Shown here: positions 48,524 to 60,441 of the stretch, in pieces
How the letters are laid out: the number at the start of each line of letters is the position of its first letter
How positions within the stretch are numbered: position 1 is the first letter of the stretch
NCBI GenBank assembly: GCA_951802425.1
Contig: OX637801.1
Span: 2,852,001 to 2,916,000 of the forward strand
From: Clavaria fumosa
Taxonomy: Eukaryota > Basidiomycota > Agaricomycetes > Agaricales > Clavariaceae
DNA: 64,000 nucleotides
Direction: 5' to 3'
Notes under the pieces: model-generated
Databases searched by the model: none
What the model was told of the DNA's origin: nothing
Seen by the model: the letters and a program-made list of their open reading frames with translations, nothing else
Made by a program: the position numbers and the translations under genes

Positions 48524-51011
48524 ATGCCTGCTCCAGACCTTCTTGAGATCGAATCGTACACGATGGACATCGTGCGGCGGGCAAAGGCAGCGGGCGCCCT
48601 CAAGTCAGTACATCTTGCGGTCATTCAGTTCACCACAAGGTCTGATGATTATGACAGAACGTTGACTCCTCGAATCATACGACAGCGAGCGGAGGAAGCA
48701 TTCCAGCTAGAAGCTGGGACGCTGGATTCAAAGGTTTACAGGAGCGCTATCAAAGCAGCTGTGGCAGCTGCGTTGGTCTGTCATTTATATTTATTGCTGT
48801 CAAGGCTTCATCCCACCCTCATGCCCGTCATACGTCAAGGCGGAAGATGATAAAGATGAGGGCGGTGACGAAGGGGTCGTCAAATCTGCTCACAAGAAAT
48901 CTGGGAAACGCAAATCAGGTAAAATTGTTGAGGGATCATCTTCGGCCTCACCAAAACGATTGGAGGCGGGCATGAGTGACGTCGCTACCGGAGCGTTGAA
49001 ACCTGGCACTAAAAAACGGACTGGAGGCAAGCAACCTACTTCAGACTCTCCCTCTAAGCCTTCCAAGGGGAAGATCCTGAAGACGAAGTCATCTGTTTGT
49101 CTCACTTTTCTGTGATTGGCGTGAAGTTATTCATAGTCATGGATTTTTGCAGGAAAGAGCTGAGGTATCCGACGACAATGCAGGCGGAACCCATGAGAGG
49201 TCTGCTACTTCTTTGTCTAAATCCAAGCAGCCAAAAGCCGCGTCTCCAGACTCTCCGGACGACAGACTGGCACAGGCTGCCGTCGACAAAGGTCATCACC
49301 CCAAAGTTGTCAAAAAGCGAAAGCATCCCGATGACGGTGACGGTACCTCATCATCACCGAAACGATCGAAACCCGGCGCTACTGAGGCGTCCGAAGTGGA
49401 GAGTCCGGGACCTAAGCGCAAGGAGAAGGGCAAGCAGCCAGATGTGCCCTCTTCGAATCTGCTGAAGGGGAAGGAATCAGCGTCCAAGCTTGTGGTGTGT
49501 TCTTGTTATATGATTAAGTGTGATCCAGCTCTCATGCTGAGCATTAACCCTGAAGAAGACAAAGCGAGGAGCGTCACCTCATAGCGAAGGCGACGACGCG
49601 GATTCTGTAAAGTCGCCCATCATCAAGGCACGAAAATCTAGTGACTTTGACGAGATATCGCGGCCCTCTGGAACGAAGACCAGTGCTCTCCCTGGGAAAC
49701 ATAAAATAAAGGTCAAGGAGAAGCGAATGGATAAAGAGCAGCGTCAAGGAGACAAAGAAAAATCCAAAGAAAAGCAAATAAGTGAAGAAACAAACAAGGA
49801 CAGGGGCAAGGGCAAGGAGAAATACGAGGAGGCTAAAGAGAAAGAGAAGAAAGAGAAGAAAGAGAAGAAAAAACCTTTGAAAACTGTTGCCTCCAAACCT
49901 CCTAAAAGCGAGGACGAGGAAGCCCCCAAAACCGTGCGTCTTTGAACGTCTCCGCCTTATATCAGTGATGAACTATACCTACAGGATACTATCGAATTGT
50001 CTGATGAGGATCAAGAATGGGACGAAACGAAGCCTGATGGGACTACCTTATCGTCAGCGGCCAATCCCAGCAAATCTCAACAAAGCCCAGATTCGAAGAA
50101 GGTACGTCCTTTTTGACTTTATGAGTGGGTAGAAGAACGGTTGTATCATATACCAAGGCCTCGCCCTCGAAGCAGACTGACGGGCCAGTTGACGCAGAAG
50201 TAAGAGTCTTTCAAACGAGTGTGCCATCTTATCGTGACGTGATGCGACACAGAAAAGCGAAACTGAGCTATCGGTTCTTATCGACGAGCCAATAAAGCGA
50301 AAGCGAAAGAAAGAAACGAAGGTGCGTTGCTTTAATTTTATGCTGCTGTAGATGTGGCTTCATAGTATCGCATGCATGTCAGAAGGATCCTGAGAATGCG
50401 AAATCGGTGTCCAAGAAAACAAAAAAGCTTGCGGCGCAATTGCCTAAAGATGATGAGACTATCAAGCGCCTCAAAGTATGTTCTATTTCTGCAATTCTCT
50501 AGTACCCAACCCTGACCACGGCTGCCCGAAAAGTCCCTTGTAGCCGCCTGTGGCATGCGCAAGGTGTGGTCCAAGGAATTCCAAGGCCTCGACACTCCCA
50601 GTTCAAAGATCAAGCGGCTTAAGGAAATCTTGACCGAGTTAGGTATGGAGGGAAGAATGAGCATGGAACAAGCGAAAGCCATTCGGGCCAAACGAGAACT
50701 TGCGCAAGAATTAGGTCCGACAACTTCTTCCCTCCCCTCCAATCTAAACTCAACATGACCACAGCGGATGTGATTTCTTTCGAGAGAGCTGTAGTTGCAA
50801 AGGACCAGAACAAGGAGGCCGGCACGAGTGGGCGGCGCGCCAGTCATGAGTCTCAGAATGGGTCTGAAGATGAGGAGGAAGGCGGTGCAACAGCGAAACG
50901 GCCCGTATGTTCTGTTTTGTTCTCGCCTGTGACTGCTGTCTGATTCTGTTGAAGTCGACCGCTGCTCGTAGTATCATGGCTTTCTTGGCAGATCAGAGTG
51001 AATCAGAGTAG
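48524..51011 (+). CDS. HIRIP3-like histone chaperone (C-terminal CHZ-type motif)
   Basis: HIRIP3 proteins bind H2A-H2B or H3 and interact with the HIRA chaperone; the function here is inferred from that. Start MPAPDLLEIESYTMDIVRRA (48524), an N-terminal helical domain. The middle is highly charged, with many short exons: KSGKRKSGKIVEGSSSASPK, KVVKKRKHPDDGDGTSSSPK, then a run rich in KEK and KKEKKEKKK (49725-49880) and acidic ELSDEDQEWDE. The conserved C-terminal block is LVAACGMRKVWSKEFQGLDT, PSSKIKRLKEILTELGMEGR and MSMEQAKAIRAKRELAQEL, the family hallmark. It ends FLADQSESE. It lies 199 bp downstream of the RanBP1-domain gene and 88 bp upstream of VPS25, all on the same strand but presumably separate transcripts. 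Confidence 0.82.
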
Positions 51012-51099
51012 TCTTCCTCAATGCTTGTTCTGTTGTCGTTGTGTATGTGTACAATAGGTCTTATTATCTCAACGCCGCGTGGGCCATGCTGCGCCTTCA

Positions 51100-51919
51100 A
51101 TGTCCTTCTCAGCGCACCAAACACCCTCAGGTTCGTCTTGTGATCTAGGATGTAGCGTGTTGCGCTGAGAGTATCACCGACTACTGGCAGGGTTTCTCCT
51201 GCCATCGATACACTCCGCGCCCCCTTTCTTCACGTGTGCTCCCGGTTATCGTCCCTGCTGACGTCAACGTTGCTCATCGGGGATTCATAGGCAGCAGCCC
51301 AACAACGAGACTCAAGCAGTAGTGACAAACCAATGGATTCGACTCCTCCTCGCTTATGCAAGGCATCGGGGTATGTTCACCTTAAGAGTCGAAGATGCGG
51401 AGACAGTTGGTGGGGGCGGGGAATGGGATGAGGTACTCATGAACAAGCGTATCAACCGTGAGTTGTCTTCGGTGCCGCGCTGTCACTTTCATTACATCGG
51501 AAACAATTCACATTGCGTAGGGAAGCTTCCCCCATCGCATCTGAACTTCATTCTGGACGCGATGGTGGCAAAGGGAGTGGCCACATACGAGCCTGCGAAG
51601 CAGACAAGGTCCGTGCTTCTCTACTGGCGAATGCCTGAAGAGTGGGCCGAGGTTCTCTATGCATGGGTAAGCCGAGAAACTCACCAAGGTCGTGCTTCGC
51701 TCACACACGGCCACGGGATTGTCATAGGCGACCAACACCGGACAACTGCACACGATCCTCACATTCTACGACATCGCGGATCCACCCGTAAAGTCGGCAC
51801 TATCTGGGATTCCGATAACGGTACTCAAGAAGGCGATTTCCATCCTGAGTAAGACAGCGCGGGCGCAGATGATTGAGGTTGCGGATGGAGAGGGTGTGCG
51901 GTTTCTCTCTCCCCGGTAG
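51100..51919 (+). CDS. VPS25: ESCRT-II subunit Vps25
   Basis: Winged-helix subunit of the ESCRT-II complex; it recruits Vps20 and helps sort ubiquitinated membrane proteins into multivesicular bodies. Exons assemble cleanly: MSFSAHQTPS-G (51100-51130), GFLLPSIHSAPPFFT (51191-51233), QQPNNETQAVVTNQWIRLLL with AYARHRGMFTLRVEDAE and WDEVLMNKRIN (51291-51457), then RKLPPSHLNFILDAMVAKG with QTRSVLLYWRMPEEWAEVL (51521-51666), and ATNTGQLHTILTFYDIADPP to VADGEGVRFLSPR. The PPFFT start motif and LYWRMPEEWAEVLYAW are family signatures. Length is near the usual 180-200 residues. The start was chosen because it is the only ATG giving an in-frame first exon. Confidence 0.94.
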
Positions 51920-52123
51920 AAAGTTGCCCGTGAACGGGATCTTTCTTCTCTTCATTGATGCATCGTAACTGTTGCAATTCAACACGTTGTTTTCGCCTCG
52001 CTCAATACAGTTGCAATCGGCCGCATGGGCATGTTTCAGCGTAGGGTTACCGTCCCTGAGGTACACTTTGTCTGCTTGCGCTCTGTCTCAGTCGTTGCGG
52101 CGCAACTATAACATCGAGGACAA

Positions 52124-53072
52124 ATGGCCATGCACCAAGCTTACTGTGCTATCTGCTTGGAGACTCTACCCGTTGAAAGATTCGCAATTCTGCGGTGTGG
52201 TTAGTCTACGAGCAACAATGTACACAAATTCTCATTGTTGCACAGGACACGCCTATTGTGCAGACCCATGCCTCGCGATTCTCAAAACTCAATGCGAGTC
52301 CCCTAGCTGCCCCGAGTGTCGACACGAAATCAGGCCGCGCGATGGCACCCCTGTACACATACACTTCTCGGACCCCGCCGCGTCGGGAGCATTATCAATG
52401 GAGCGGCCGCTCGCTAACCTGGCGGCCCCTCCAGATGCACGGCCTCTCCAGAAACTCACGAGCATGATAGCCGAGCTGACTTTGGATAAGTCCGAGGATG
52501 AGATGAACCACGCCATCCGGGGAATCGATAGGATGGCCAAACGCGCGCTGGCGGACGGAGGAGCTGTCGGGACGCACCTGGTACGCTCGTCGGAAAGTAG
52601 ACAAGGCACACGTCTTTGACATTTGCTTGATCTCGTTAGACACCCCTGATTGGCACTCTGAGAACGCGTGTTGTCCCGTTGCTCAAGGCGTACCAGAGTC
52701 GTTCCACCGAGTTGGCTCTGCTGCGCGCATCCCTCGCGGTCTCACGCTTGGAGATGAAGGAGTTGAAGAAGAACAACAAGGAAGTAATCACCTTAGCAAA
52801 CGAGCGCCAGGCGAAGCTCAGGATAGCTCGCCGGGAGAAGGGACTCATCGAGGCAGAAAAAGAAAGGGAGACGATGCGGTACAAGGAATTACTCACGAAA
52901 CGGACACAGACGGTGTGTAGGCTCCCCCTACGGAACGCAGAGTCGGATCTCACCGCCGTCGGCTGCATTGCAGGTAAAAATGCAACGTATGGCTATCCAA
53001 CAACTCCAGGAGGAAATCTCGAAGCCCAAGCTCGCTTGTCATGCAACGCGACGCCACAAGTCAAGGGCGTAG
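52124..53072 (+). CDS. RING-finger plus coiled-coil protein, copy 1 (short)
   Basis: Start MAMHQAYCAICLETLPVERF. The C3HC4 RING is split by an intron after ILRCG and continues GHAYCADPCLAILKTQCESP with SCPECRHEI, so all eight ligands are present and E3 ubiquitin-ligase activity is plausible. RPRDGTPVHIHFSD follows, then a linker. The second half is a long coiled coil: LKAYQSRSTELALLRASLAV, MKELKKNNKEVITLANERQA and KGLIEAEKERETMRYKELLT. The last exon VKMQRMAIQQLQEEIS ends at a TAG (53072). It shares domain order and intron positions with the gene at 55486-56836, but it lacks about 140 C-terminal residues found there. It lies 204 bp after VPS25. Partners and substrates are unknown. Confidence 0.78.
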
Positions 53073-53335
53073 CCCCACCCTTGCTGCACTCCCTTCCTGA
53101 GACACTCTGCAGGCTTGATTCACTTCTCATTAAACGCAAGGCCTAAATTTGATATAGCTTGATTCGAAATCACCACCGACCCCTTGACCACGTTCCTCCT
53201 CGATGCAGACGAAGCAGACGAGTGCTGGAAGAAACACGCTAGACAATAGCCAAGAGTCTGTCAACTAAAACACTGTATTGTATAGGAATATCTGCTTGAG
53301 CAGAACGTCATCTGTATACACACAATAGCCCCAAA

Positions 53336-54732
53336 TTATGTTTCGCTAGTCTCAACTCCTTGGACAGAGATCTGCTCCAAATCCGTGGGGGTCATTGTAT
53401 CGGGAGTTTCGGGTAAACTCTCTGTAGCCATTCGTACCGCCTGCGATACCCTCAGGTCCATCTCTTCAAGGCTGTTTCCTCTTATTCCAGCCCGCAGATG
53501 GTCTTTATAGTAGACGCGCCGCAAGTTCAAAACCAGGCGCGAGCCCGCGATGCAGATCGCAGCTGAGCCATACCCTGTATGAAGCCTGCTATAGAGCTGC
53601 TTTCACGAAAACAACGGCGCCCCTTGTTAGAGGAAGCGAGGATCGTTAGCTAGCATGCGAGACGCACGGGATTATACCGTGCTACCACGATGGAGATGAC
53701 GACTATGATGATATTGCTATTGAGCGTCGTAGAAAATGGTTCAACCTCAAGGAACAGACGCAGGATAAGGTTTACGCACATCGAGAAGTAGCATAAAGTA
53801 TCCCAAAGCATCCAGACGAAGAGCGAGTATCTGTGGAACTGCCGCCTCACCTCCCGAATGTGATCGAACTCACTTACACAGGCGGCGATTGCAAGCACAA
53901 GGAGGGTAAGGTCGAACATGAGCATTGGGATCGGAATGAATTGGCACCAGAGGGGGATGTAGGTAGGGGCGCAGACGTAGATTCCTGGCCATGGCTCTGC
54001 CGATGCTGTAGGAGGGGATGAGGTGGGTAGACTTGGAAGTAAGAACGAGTCACTCGTACTTCTCATCTCCGTTTGCATCTTTTCTAAGAGTGCAGAAGCG
54101 ACCATTGTTGAGACGACTGATTGAATGGTAAGTCCTACGGTTATGGCGCGGGAACGGCCATAAAGCGAAGCGACTCGTAGCGCCAATGTCACTGGGAAAC
54201 GCCGAGTATGAGGACTGCAATATCCATCAACGATAAATTATACGCACATTGGGCTGACCACGATAAACAGAGAGTGAACCAGATGTGGAAGCGAAAGTAG
54301 GTTTCACCTGGATCAAGGTCAGCGATTTCACCAGAGCTCAGATTCAAAGGGTGACTCACAACTAGTGATGGGTTAGAGGAAGAAAACAGAGAAAGTGAAA
54401 GAAATACTGACGTCTAATGGTAGAGAAATATAAAACTGACGGAAAGTAGAGGAGAAAGCAGCCTTACTACAGCGGATGGTGTGTTCATGAAATTTACTAT
54501 AAATGCACTATTAGATTTCAAGGGGTTGGATGAGATAAAAGTGAGACTTTACCTGCGATATTAAATCTGACGGTAGAGCCTTGGAATTAGAGTCGAGGTC
54601 AAACGCGGTGATGAATGTACTCGCATTCCAAGCATATCCCCAATATATCTTGTCTGCAACGATAATGAGTAACTCGTTGACATTTGGAAAAGCCCACATA
54701 CCAGCATATACATTGTGGCCGTCGACGACCAT
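53336..54732 (-). CDS. DUF6533-type integral membrane protein
   Basis: Member of a large Agaricomycete seven-helix family of unknown function. The minus strand reads YFRFHIWFTLCLSWSAQ, spliced (GTGCGT..CAG) to LTLALRVASLYGRSRAITVG. Then come IYVCAPTYIPLWCQFIPIPM, MLMFDLTLLVLAIAACVSEF, FVWMLWDTLCYFSMCVNLIL and NIIIVVISIVVAR. A further exon gives GSRLVLNLRRVYYKDHLRAG and a hydrophilic tail ending GVETSET. LALRVxxLYGRSR and SRLVLNLR are family hallmarks. The N-terminal part is less certain: frames around 54511-54732 include YWGYAWNASTFITAFDL, and MVVDGHNVYA is a candidate start at 54732. I could not confirm every N-terminal splice, so partial decay is possible. Confidence 0.62.
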
Positions 54733-55485
54733 GGCTTTTGCTAGTAACATCGTCCATTAGAGGAGCCACGTTATTTGAAAGGATCCATACCCAAATCAAC
54801 TCCACCTAGGTGTACGATTAAATTGCTAGGACTTGCGCACGGTACAAACAAAGAAACGAACCTCCAGGTCGAATGTCGTAACTGAATGAAGATTCAGAAA
54901 ATCGAGATGCAATGTGTTCTACCGCAGCTTACTGTGATCCCAAATCACAAGTACACACGACGATACTGGATAATTTTGTCGTGTCACTTCAATCTGACGG
55001 ATATGACGGAGGATCGACGCCTTTTTACGCACATAACGTGGCTCGCGTGACGAAAATCTCGACGAAAGGTTCAAGCAGTAAGTCACGTTCATTTGCAGGC
55101 ATCTGGTGCTGCGCGATAGCGAAGGGCAGCAGGGACTATCGATACGCTGAGATCGATGGGCAATGAGTGAAGGTAGACGACGCAGTACAAATTGCTTTGC
55201 AGGGCCGTTCTATCGGAGCCGCTACCCAGACTAACCCGAAATGCGTAAATTCCATCTTCAGGGTCGGCAATCACCCCACGACAAACATCCGCGCGGCGTT
55301 CAATACCCACGCAGGACGAGCAAGGCCATGAATGTTATAGCCGCAACCAGGGTCAGCTGAGACTTCTAGCGCAGTTGCAAGCCATTGCTCCGCCGCTGGG
55401 AAAATTCAAGATTATAAATCAGATCACGTGGGTGTCGCGTTCACGCCAGCAGTTGTGCGCGTTACGTGTTCTTGGCAACTTGGCG
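54733..55485. other. Divergent intergenic region (DUF6533 gene / RING copy 2)
   Basis: About 750 bp between the likely DUF6533 start (-) and the RING copy 2 start (+). It probably holds both promoters. Small frames such as 54912-55166 have no exon or family support. Confidence 0.4.
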
Positions 55486-56836
55486 ATGCACGCTAGAGCC
55501 TTATGTGCCGTTTGCCTCGAAACGTTTCCGTTGAGCGAGTGCGCTATCTTGAAATGTGGTAATGCCGCTCGTCTCGTATATGGGTCGCCTTTACTGATAG
55601 TAACGGCAGGACATTGCTTCTGCAGAGACTCATGCCTCAGCAAACTCAAAGCTCGGCGCGGAACGTCTCATTGTCCACAGTGCCGCGCACCCATTGGCCC
55701 GAGTGACGGATTTCCGATTCACATAAACTTCTCTGACGGCACGTCGTCGCAGTCCGATGTCGCACTGAGTGAACAGGAATTACGGGCTCTCGATAGTCTG
55801 ACTGAGGACGTCGACGACCTCGACGCAGATTCGACTGTACGCGATATGGAGCGGGTCGCGAGGGAATTCGATAGAGTTGCAGCCCGTGTCTTCAAGACTC
55901 AGGGAGTGAGCGATATCGTGGTTTGTGTCTGCCTTGTTTAGCTCCCGCGCACACGTTTGATTGGGTGCATATTTAGCTAGGACTATTTGAAGCCGTCAAG
56001 GCATTCAAGAACCGCTTCATCCCAGTCTTCCGTCAGATCCAGACTCAGTCAGCAGAGCTAGAAACCCTTCGCAACTCTCTTTCTTCTGCGCAGGCTTCGT
56101 TGTCGGCAGCAAACAAGCTCACTTCAAAACTCCGTGCGGAGAGGAGAGACCTCGAAAGGGTTAATGAAATGGCGACCGACATCGCTGAAGCCTTACAAGT
56201 AAAGCACAAAAATGAGAATGAAGAGAAGGAGAGGCTCAGAAGTCTGCTGGAAGAGAAGGAGGTGGAGAACAAGAAATATAAGGGCCTGCTGACGAAGAGA
56301 ATACAGACGGTGCGTCTCCGAATGCAAGTGTCTGTTCTCGCGAGCTCACGATCGCGAGAATATAGGTTGGGTCGCAACGCGTCACTATTGCGGGGCTGGA
56401 GGAGGAGATACGGTTCTTGAAAAATCAACTTGATGCAGAGGATGGTGATGACCTAGGCTCTCGATGCGGTGGCGACTCACTCGTGGTGATGCCCGAAGAT
56501 TACAGCTGGAGTACAGATTTCCAGGTGAGATGCCAGTTGCGTCTCTCGGCGCCTCACGTCAGTAACTGTCGGACATAGCTCCCTCAAGACATCGCTTCCA
56601 GCGTTGGTCGGGAATCCGAGAACCAACCTCCCTCTTCACATCCCGTGGCTCAAGTCGTCTCCGAGGCTTGTACCGGCCGTGTGTTCGGTTCCGACTGGCA
56701 GCTCCCCTCAAGATTGGGTTCCAAGAAAATTCAGCAGCCTCGATTTCCGAAGAAGGGGAGCGCTGTGAAGCTCGACGCGAAAGGGCATGTCTTGGGAGCT
56801 GTGCAACTGGGGAGCCGATTGCGCATGGGACGTTAA
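55486..56836 (+). CDS. RING-finger plus coiled-coil protein, copy 2 (long)
   Basis: Start MHARALCAVCLETFPLSECA. The RING is C-AVC, LKCG|HCFCRDSCLSKLKARRG and SHCPQCRAPIG, again split by an intron after the Cys-Gly, giving a full C3HC4 set. GPSDGFPIHINFSDGTSSQ parallels the same position in copy 1. A long coiled coil follows (FRQIQTQSAELETLRNSLSS, LTSKLRAERRDLERVNEMAT, RLRSLLEEKEVENKKYKGLL), spliced at LLTKRIQT|VGSQRVTIAGLEEEIRFLKN. Unlike copy 1 it continues with an acidic segment and a basic C-terminal tail, VFGSDWQLPSRLGSKKIQQP, ending GSRLRMGR. It is a likely E3-like protein that dimerises through its coiled coil; its role is unknown. Confidence 0.8.
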
Positions 56837-57125
56837 TTATTGACTGACGTGCTCAGGCGTCAGCCATTGGAATCCTCCATGATCCATTGTACACGTGTAT
56901 AGCATTTCTACCTCTGCAATTCACTCACGGAAATTGACAAATGCATTTCGGAGGGGCACACGAGTTTAAGGGTCTGAATGCCCCGAGTGAATCCTCTTTG
57001 AAGGGATAGTCCTGCGACTGAGAGGACTTGACGCGAATGAAAAGCGCTGTATCACTGTGTCTAACAGCCGATGATGCACGTAGGATACATCGCAGGGACA
57101 ACAGGAGACACAGAAAGTAAGCCAA

Positions 57126-57828
57126 TCACTTTGACTGCGAGCGCTGCGTTTAGGTATAGTCTGCTTCGAGTTGGCGGGATACGCACTAGGATAACGCCAT
57201 CAAACCGTTGTCTGAACCATGTCATGGTATCCTCCTTCTTCACACGATGTGAAAAGCCAATGCGCGCCTTCCTTTGCTTCCTCCTCGCGACGCGTGCGCC
57301 CGGACGGCCCATCACGACATAGAAGTCCATTCCAAAGATACCAATGGTGGGGTCATACCGCGCACCAAGGTCGATGTGCTCCTGTATGCCGAAGCCGAAG
57401 TTGCCCGTCTCCGAGAAGTTCTTCTTGCGCAGCTCGTACTCCTTGACCCTGAGCCCGCGCTCGAGGATCTCCTCCGCCTTGGGCCCGCGGATGGTGACGT
57501 GCACCGCGATCTTCTCGTTGCGGCGGATGCCGAACGTGCGCACCGTGTAGCGCGCCTTGGAGGTGACGGGCGTCTGGCCGGTCAGCTGCTCCAGGACCTT
57601 GGAGGCCCGCGTCAGACGATCGCCGGATTCGCCGACGGAGATGTCTGTGTGTGCGCGTGCGGTCAGAGCGAACGACTGTGTGCGGCGTATGGTGTTGCGA
57701 GGACGCACTGATGACCAGCTTGTCGATGCGAAGCTCCTTCATGGGGTTCGTCGCTGTTGTTTTTGTGGTGGTGGCCTGAGAGACGTTGGTGAAAGAGCAA
57801 AGGGCACGTCAGATTACTGGCTCACCAT
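57126..57828 (-). CDS. RPL11: 60S ribosomal protein L11 (uL5)
   Basis: Large-subunit protein of the 5S RNP at the central protuberance. Four exons: ATG alone (57826-57828); [20 protein letters not shown] (57709-57775); [20 protein letters not shown] onward through [40 protein letters not shown] and [20 protein letters not shown] to RFDGVIL (57187-57644); and Ser-Lys-stop (57126-57134). Total 178 residues, matching the usual family length. Reading through the last intron instead would give an odd C-terminal extension ending at 57061, so I prefer the spliced form, whose ending fits the family. Introns are 50, 64 and 52 nt with GT..AG borders. Confidence 0.95.
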
Positions 57829-58459
57829 TGTGCTGCACCGTGCTTCGCTTTCGACTTGGATGGATGACTCTGGAGGATATTGGTCGCCGTCTTGTGGCTG
57901 AACCTTATTTTGCAGCTGCTATCGGAACTTGCCGAGCCTTCCGGTTTCCGACTTCCACCTTCCCCGTGCCAGCCGGGACTTCGAAGCTCGTTTAGGCTGC
58001 TGCAAACTCTGAATTTTTTTTACTCTTAAGTATGGAATCAGCGGGGTTGCGGGCCGCGCTGCTTGTAGACATTGCAAAGAGCCTCTCAGATCACCGTTTG
58101 CTTAGTGAGCGCTGAGCACGGCCACTTCCCTGTGCAGATTTGGACCCATATGCTCAACTCCGTTGCTGTGTGACTCTGTGAGAGAGCAGCATGCTTGGAG
58201 ATAGCACAGCCACTATTTCTCCCCCACTTCTTTTCCACTGTGCTGCGGCGCTAATATCGGTCGGTGTGGTTTCAGGCTGCTGCTGCAAAAAAAAGGGACT
58301 TTCATGTCAATGTCCAACCACCCAGTTTCAACCGATATTCAACGCTAAACTTGATCCTCTTCCATCTCCAAGGGACTTTGAACCAACCATTAAAAAAAAT
58401 AAGAGGAACACAAAATAAACCACCACCGCTGGCAGAGCAACTAAAAACACTATCAGTGG
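57829..58459. promoter_or_regulatory. Divergent intergenic region RPL11 / She3-like gene
   Basis: About 630 bp between RPL11 (-) and the She3-like gene (+). The RPL11 side is pyrimidine-rich in places (CTTCCGGTTTCCGACTTCCACC near 57940; T8 near 58015 on the plus strand). It should hold the ribosomal-protein promoter. No named element is assigned. Confidence 0.45.
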
Positions 58460-60441
58460 ATGTCGTCAAGTCTGACCCCAGGCTCTCCTTACACCGGCTC
58501 CCGCTCTTTGTCAAGATCATCGTCTCGCAACTCCTTCTCGACGCGTAATACAAGCCCGCCCCTTCTGGAAGACCCAGGTAACGTCTGTCCCCATCCTTCT
58601 ACCCAACGCGACCCAGGAGGGTTTCCTCACACGCCACGCCCCCCCAGTCGCCGTGCGGAACCAGATGTCCACGCTGAAGCACAACATACGCCACCAACAG
58701 GCGCAGCTGCACAACCTCGAGAACATCATCCTCCGCGGGCCCCGGCCGCTCCCGCCAGGCGTCATGGGCTCCCCGCCGCACACCCCCGACGAGCCCGACA
58801 CGGGGCCCTTCACCGCGCACGCGCACGCGCACACACCGTCGCTCAGCAACAGCCACAGCCACAACAGCCACGGCCACGGCCACCCGCACGCGCAGGCGTC
58901 GTCGCCGCTCTCGCTCTCGATGCTCCGGGTCGGCCGCCGCTCGAGCTTCGAGGTCCTGCAGGGCCTCGCGGGCCCCGAGTCGAGCCTCCCCCTGCCGCGC
59001 CGGGACGACGCCATGCGCGACGGCGGCGGCATCCGGGAGGGCGTGCCGATGGACTTTGGCGCGCGCTCTGTCAGCCCGAACGGTTATAAGCGGGCCTCGA
59101 GCCCCACGCGCACATTGAGTCGTGCGTGCCTCCTCCCCAACCCCCGTGTCTGCATGACGGCTGAGGCTCATACTGTGTCTATTAACAGGTATACCAGTCT
59201 CCTCTGTAGGTACGTATGTTCGCTGTGTTCGCTCTTATAAGCCCCCGTGCATGGACCATGTAAACCGCCATTGACACCCGTCTTAGGAAACGCACGCGCG
59301 CTGGCAGACGAAGGACAAGCACGCTCCCCAACCATCGACGCACATACGTCTTCCTCAAGCGGCGGTGGTGGCGGCGGCGGCAGTGGCAGTGGCAGTGGCG
59401 GCGGCTCGCTGCAGCCACCGTCGCCCAACGGCCAGCCGACCTCGCCCTCAGGCGCGTCGGCATCGCGGCGCATCTCGCTCACGCCGGGGGGGACGACGAA
59501 GGTGCTCGCGGACCTGCAGACGGGCGTCGTGAACGCGCGGAACGCGCTCGAGAACACGCGCGCGCAGCTGCGCCTGAGCCAGCGGAGCGTCGCGCAGCTC
59601 ACGCGCCAGACGGAGGACCTGAAGGAGGGTCGTGAGCGGCTGCGTTTGGAGAACGAGGGCCTGAACAACGTCGTTGCGCGGAAGGAGCGGCTGTTGCAGG
59701 AGGTGCGTACGCCTGTGGTTTTGTTTGCTTCACCCCCGTCCCCCGCTTCGTCACTCCCTGACGTGGCTGCTGACGTTGGGGTCCCGCCAGGTCCTGGAAC
59801 GCGCGCGCAAAGCAGAGACGGAGGCGACGGCGCTGAAAGCGCAGCTCAAGGCGGAGCAAGGCGCGTCGAAGAAGACGCTGCGGGAGATGGAGAGCGCGCT
59901 GGCGGAGTCGACGGCGCTGTCGCAGCGCGCGGAGCGGGAGTACGCGACGCTGCGGGAGAGCGTGCGGGGCTTGGTGGAGGGGTGGCGGGCGGAGACGGAG
60001 GGGCTGCGTGGGGAGATGCACGCGCGGGAGGAGCGGTGCCGGGCGGAGGGGGAGGAGGTGGGGCGGCGGTACCGCGTGCTGCTGGAGGAGGTGGCGCGCG
60101 AGCGGGAGGGGCGCGGGACGGTGGCGCGGCTGAGGGAGGAGGAGAAGGGGGTGAGGGAGGAGATGGGCCGGGTGTTTGGGGAGGAGATCGCGCGGCTGAG
60201 GGGGGATGTTGAGCGGAGTGGGAGGGAGTGCGAGGAGGCGCTTGGGGCTGCTAAGTGGGTTTTCTATTTTATTATTATTTATTGTTTTGGGTGGGGGTGT
60301 TGATTGTGGGTTCTTTCTTTCCCCCCCTGCAGGGAGACGGCAGATGAACTTGCGCGGTTGCGCAGGCTAATACAGTCCGGGAGACGGCTCGCCCTCACGG
60401 AAGAAGGAGAAGGGGAGGGGGAGGAACACCAGGCAGGCTGA
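58460..60441 (+). CDS. Long coiled-coil protein, She3-like
   Basis: Start MSSSLTPGSPYTGSRSLSRS, Ser-rich. Exon 2 begins VAVRNQMSTLKHNIRHQQAQ and LHNLENIILRGPRPLPPG, a block I associate with basidiomycete proteins annotated as She3 (RNA-transport adaptor), though I cannot verify that. A His/Ser-rich low-complexity part (58800-58890) and a Gly/Ser run (59355-59410) follow. Then ISLTPGGTTKVLADLQTGVV precedes a long coiled coil: ARNALENTRAQLRLSQRSVA, RLRLENEGLNNVVARKERLL, LERARKAETEATALKAQLKA and REEMGRVFGEEIARLRGDVE. The final exon ETADELARLRRLIQSGRRLA ends EEHQAG at 60441. Coding exons are strongly GC-rich, with G-rich third positions downstream. Confidence 0.65.

Noticed and set aside
57061..57186. 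C-terminal extension of RPL11 after RFDGVIL
   Set aside because: It is intron sequence: GTGCGT donor and GCAG acceptor lead to Ser-Lys-stop, which fits the family ending and length.
59355..59412. GGC/AGT repeat as a possible non-coding microsatellite
   Set aside because: It is in frame and encodes a Gly/Ser linker within the She3-like coiled-coil gene.
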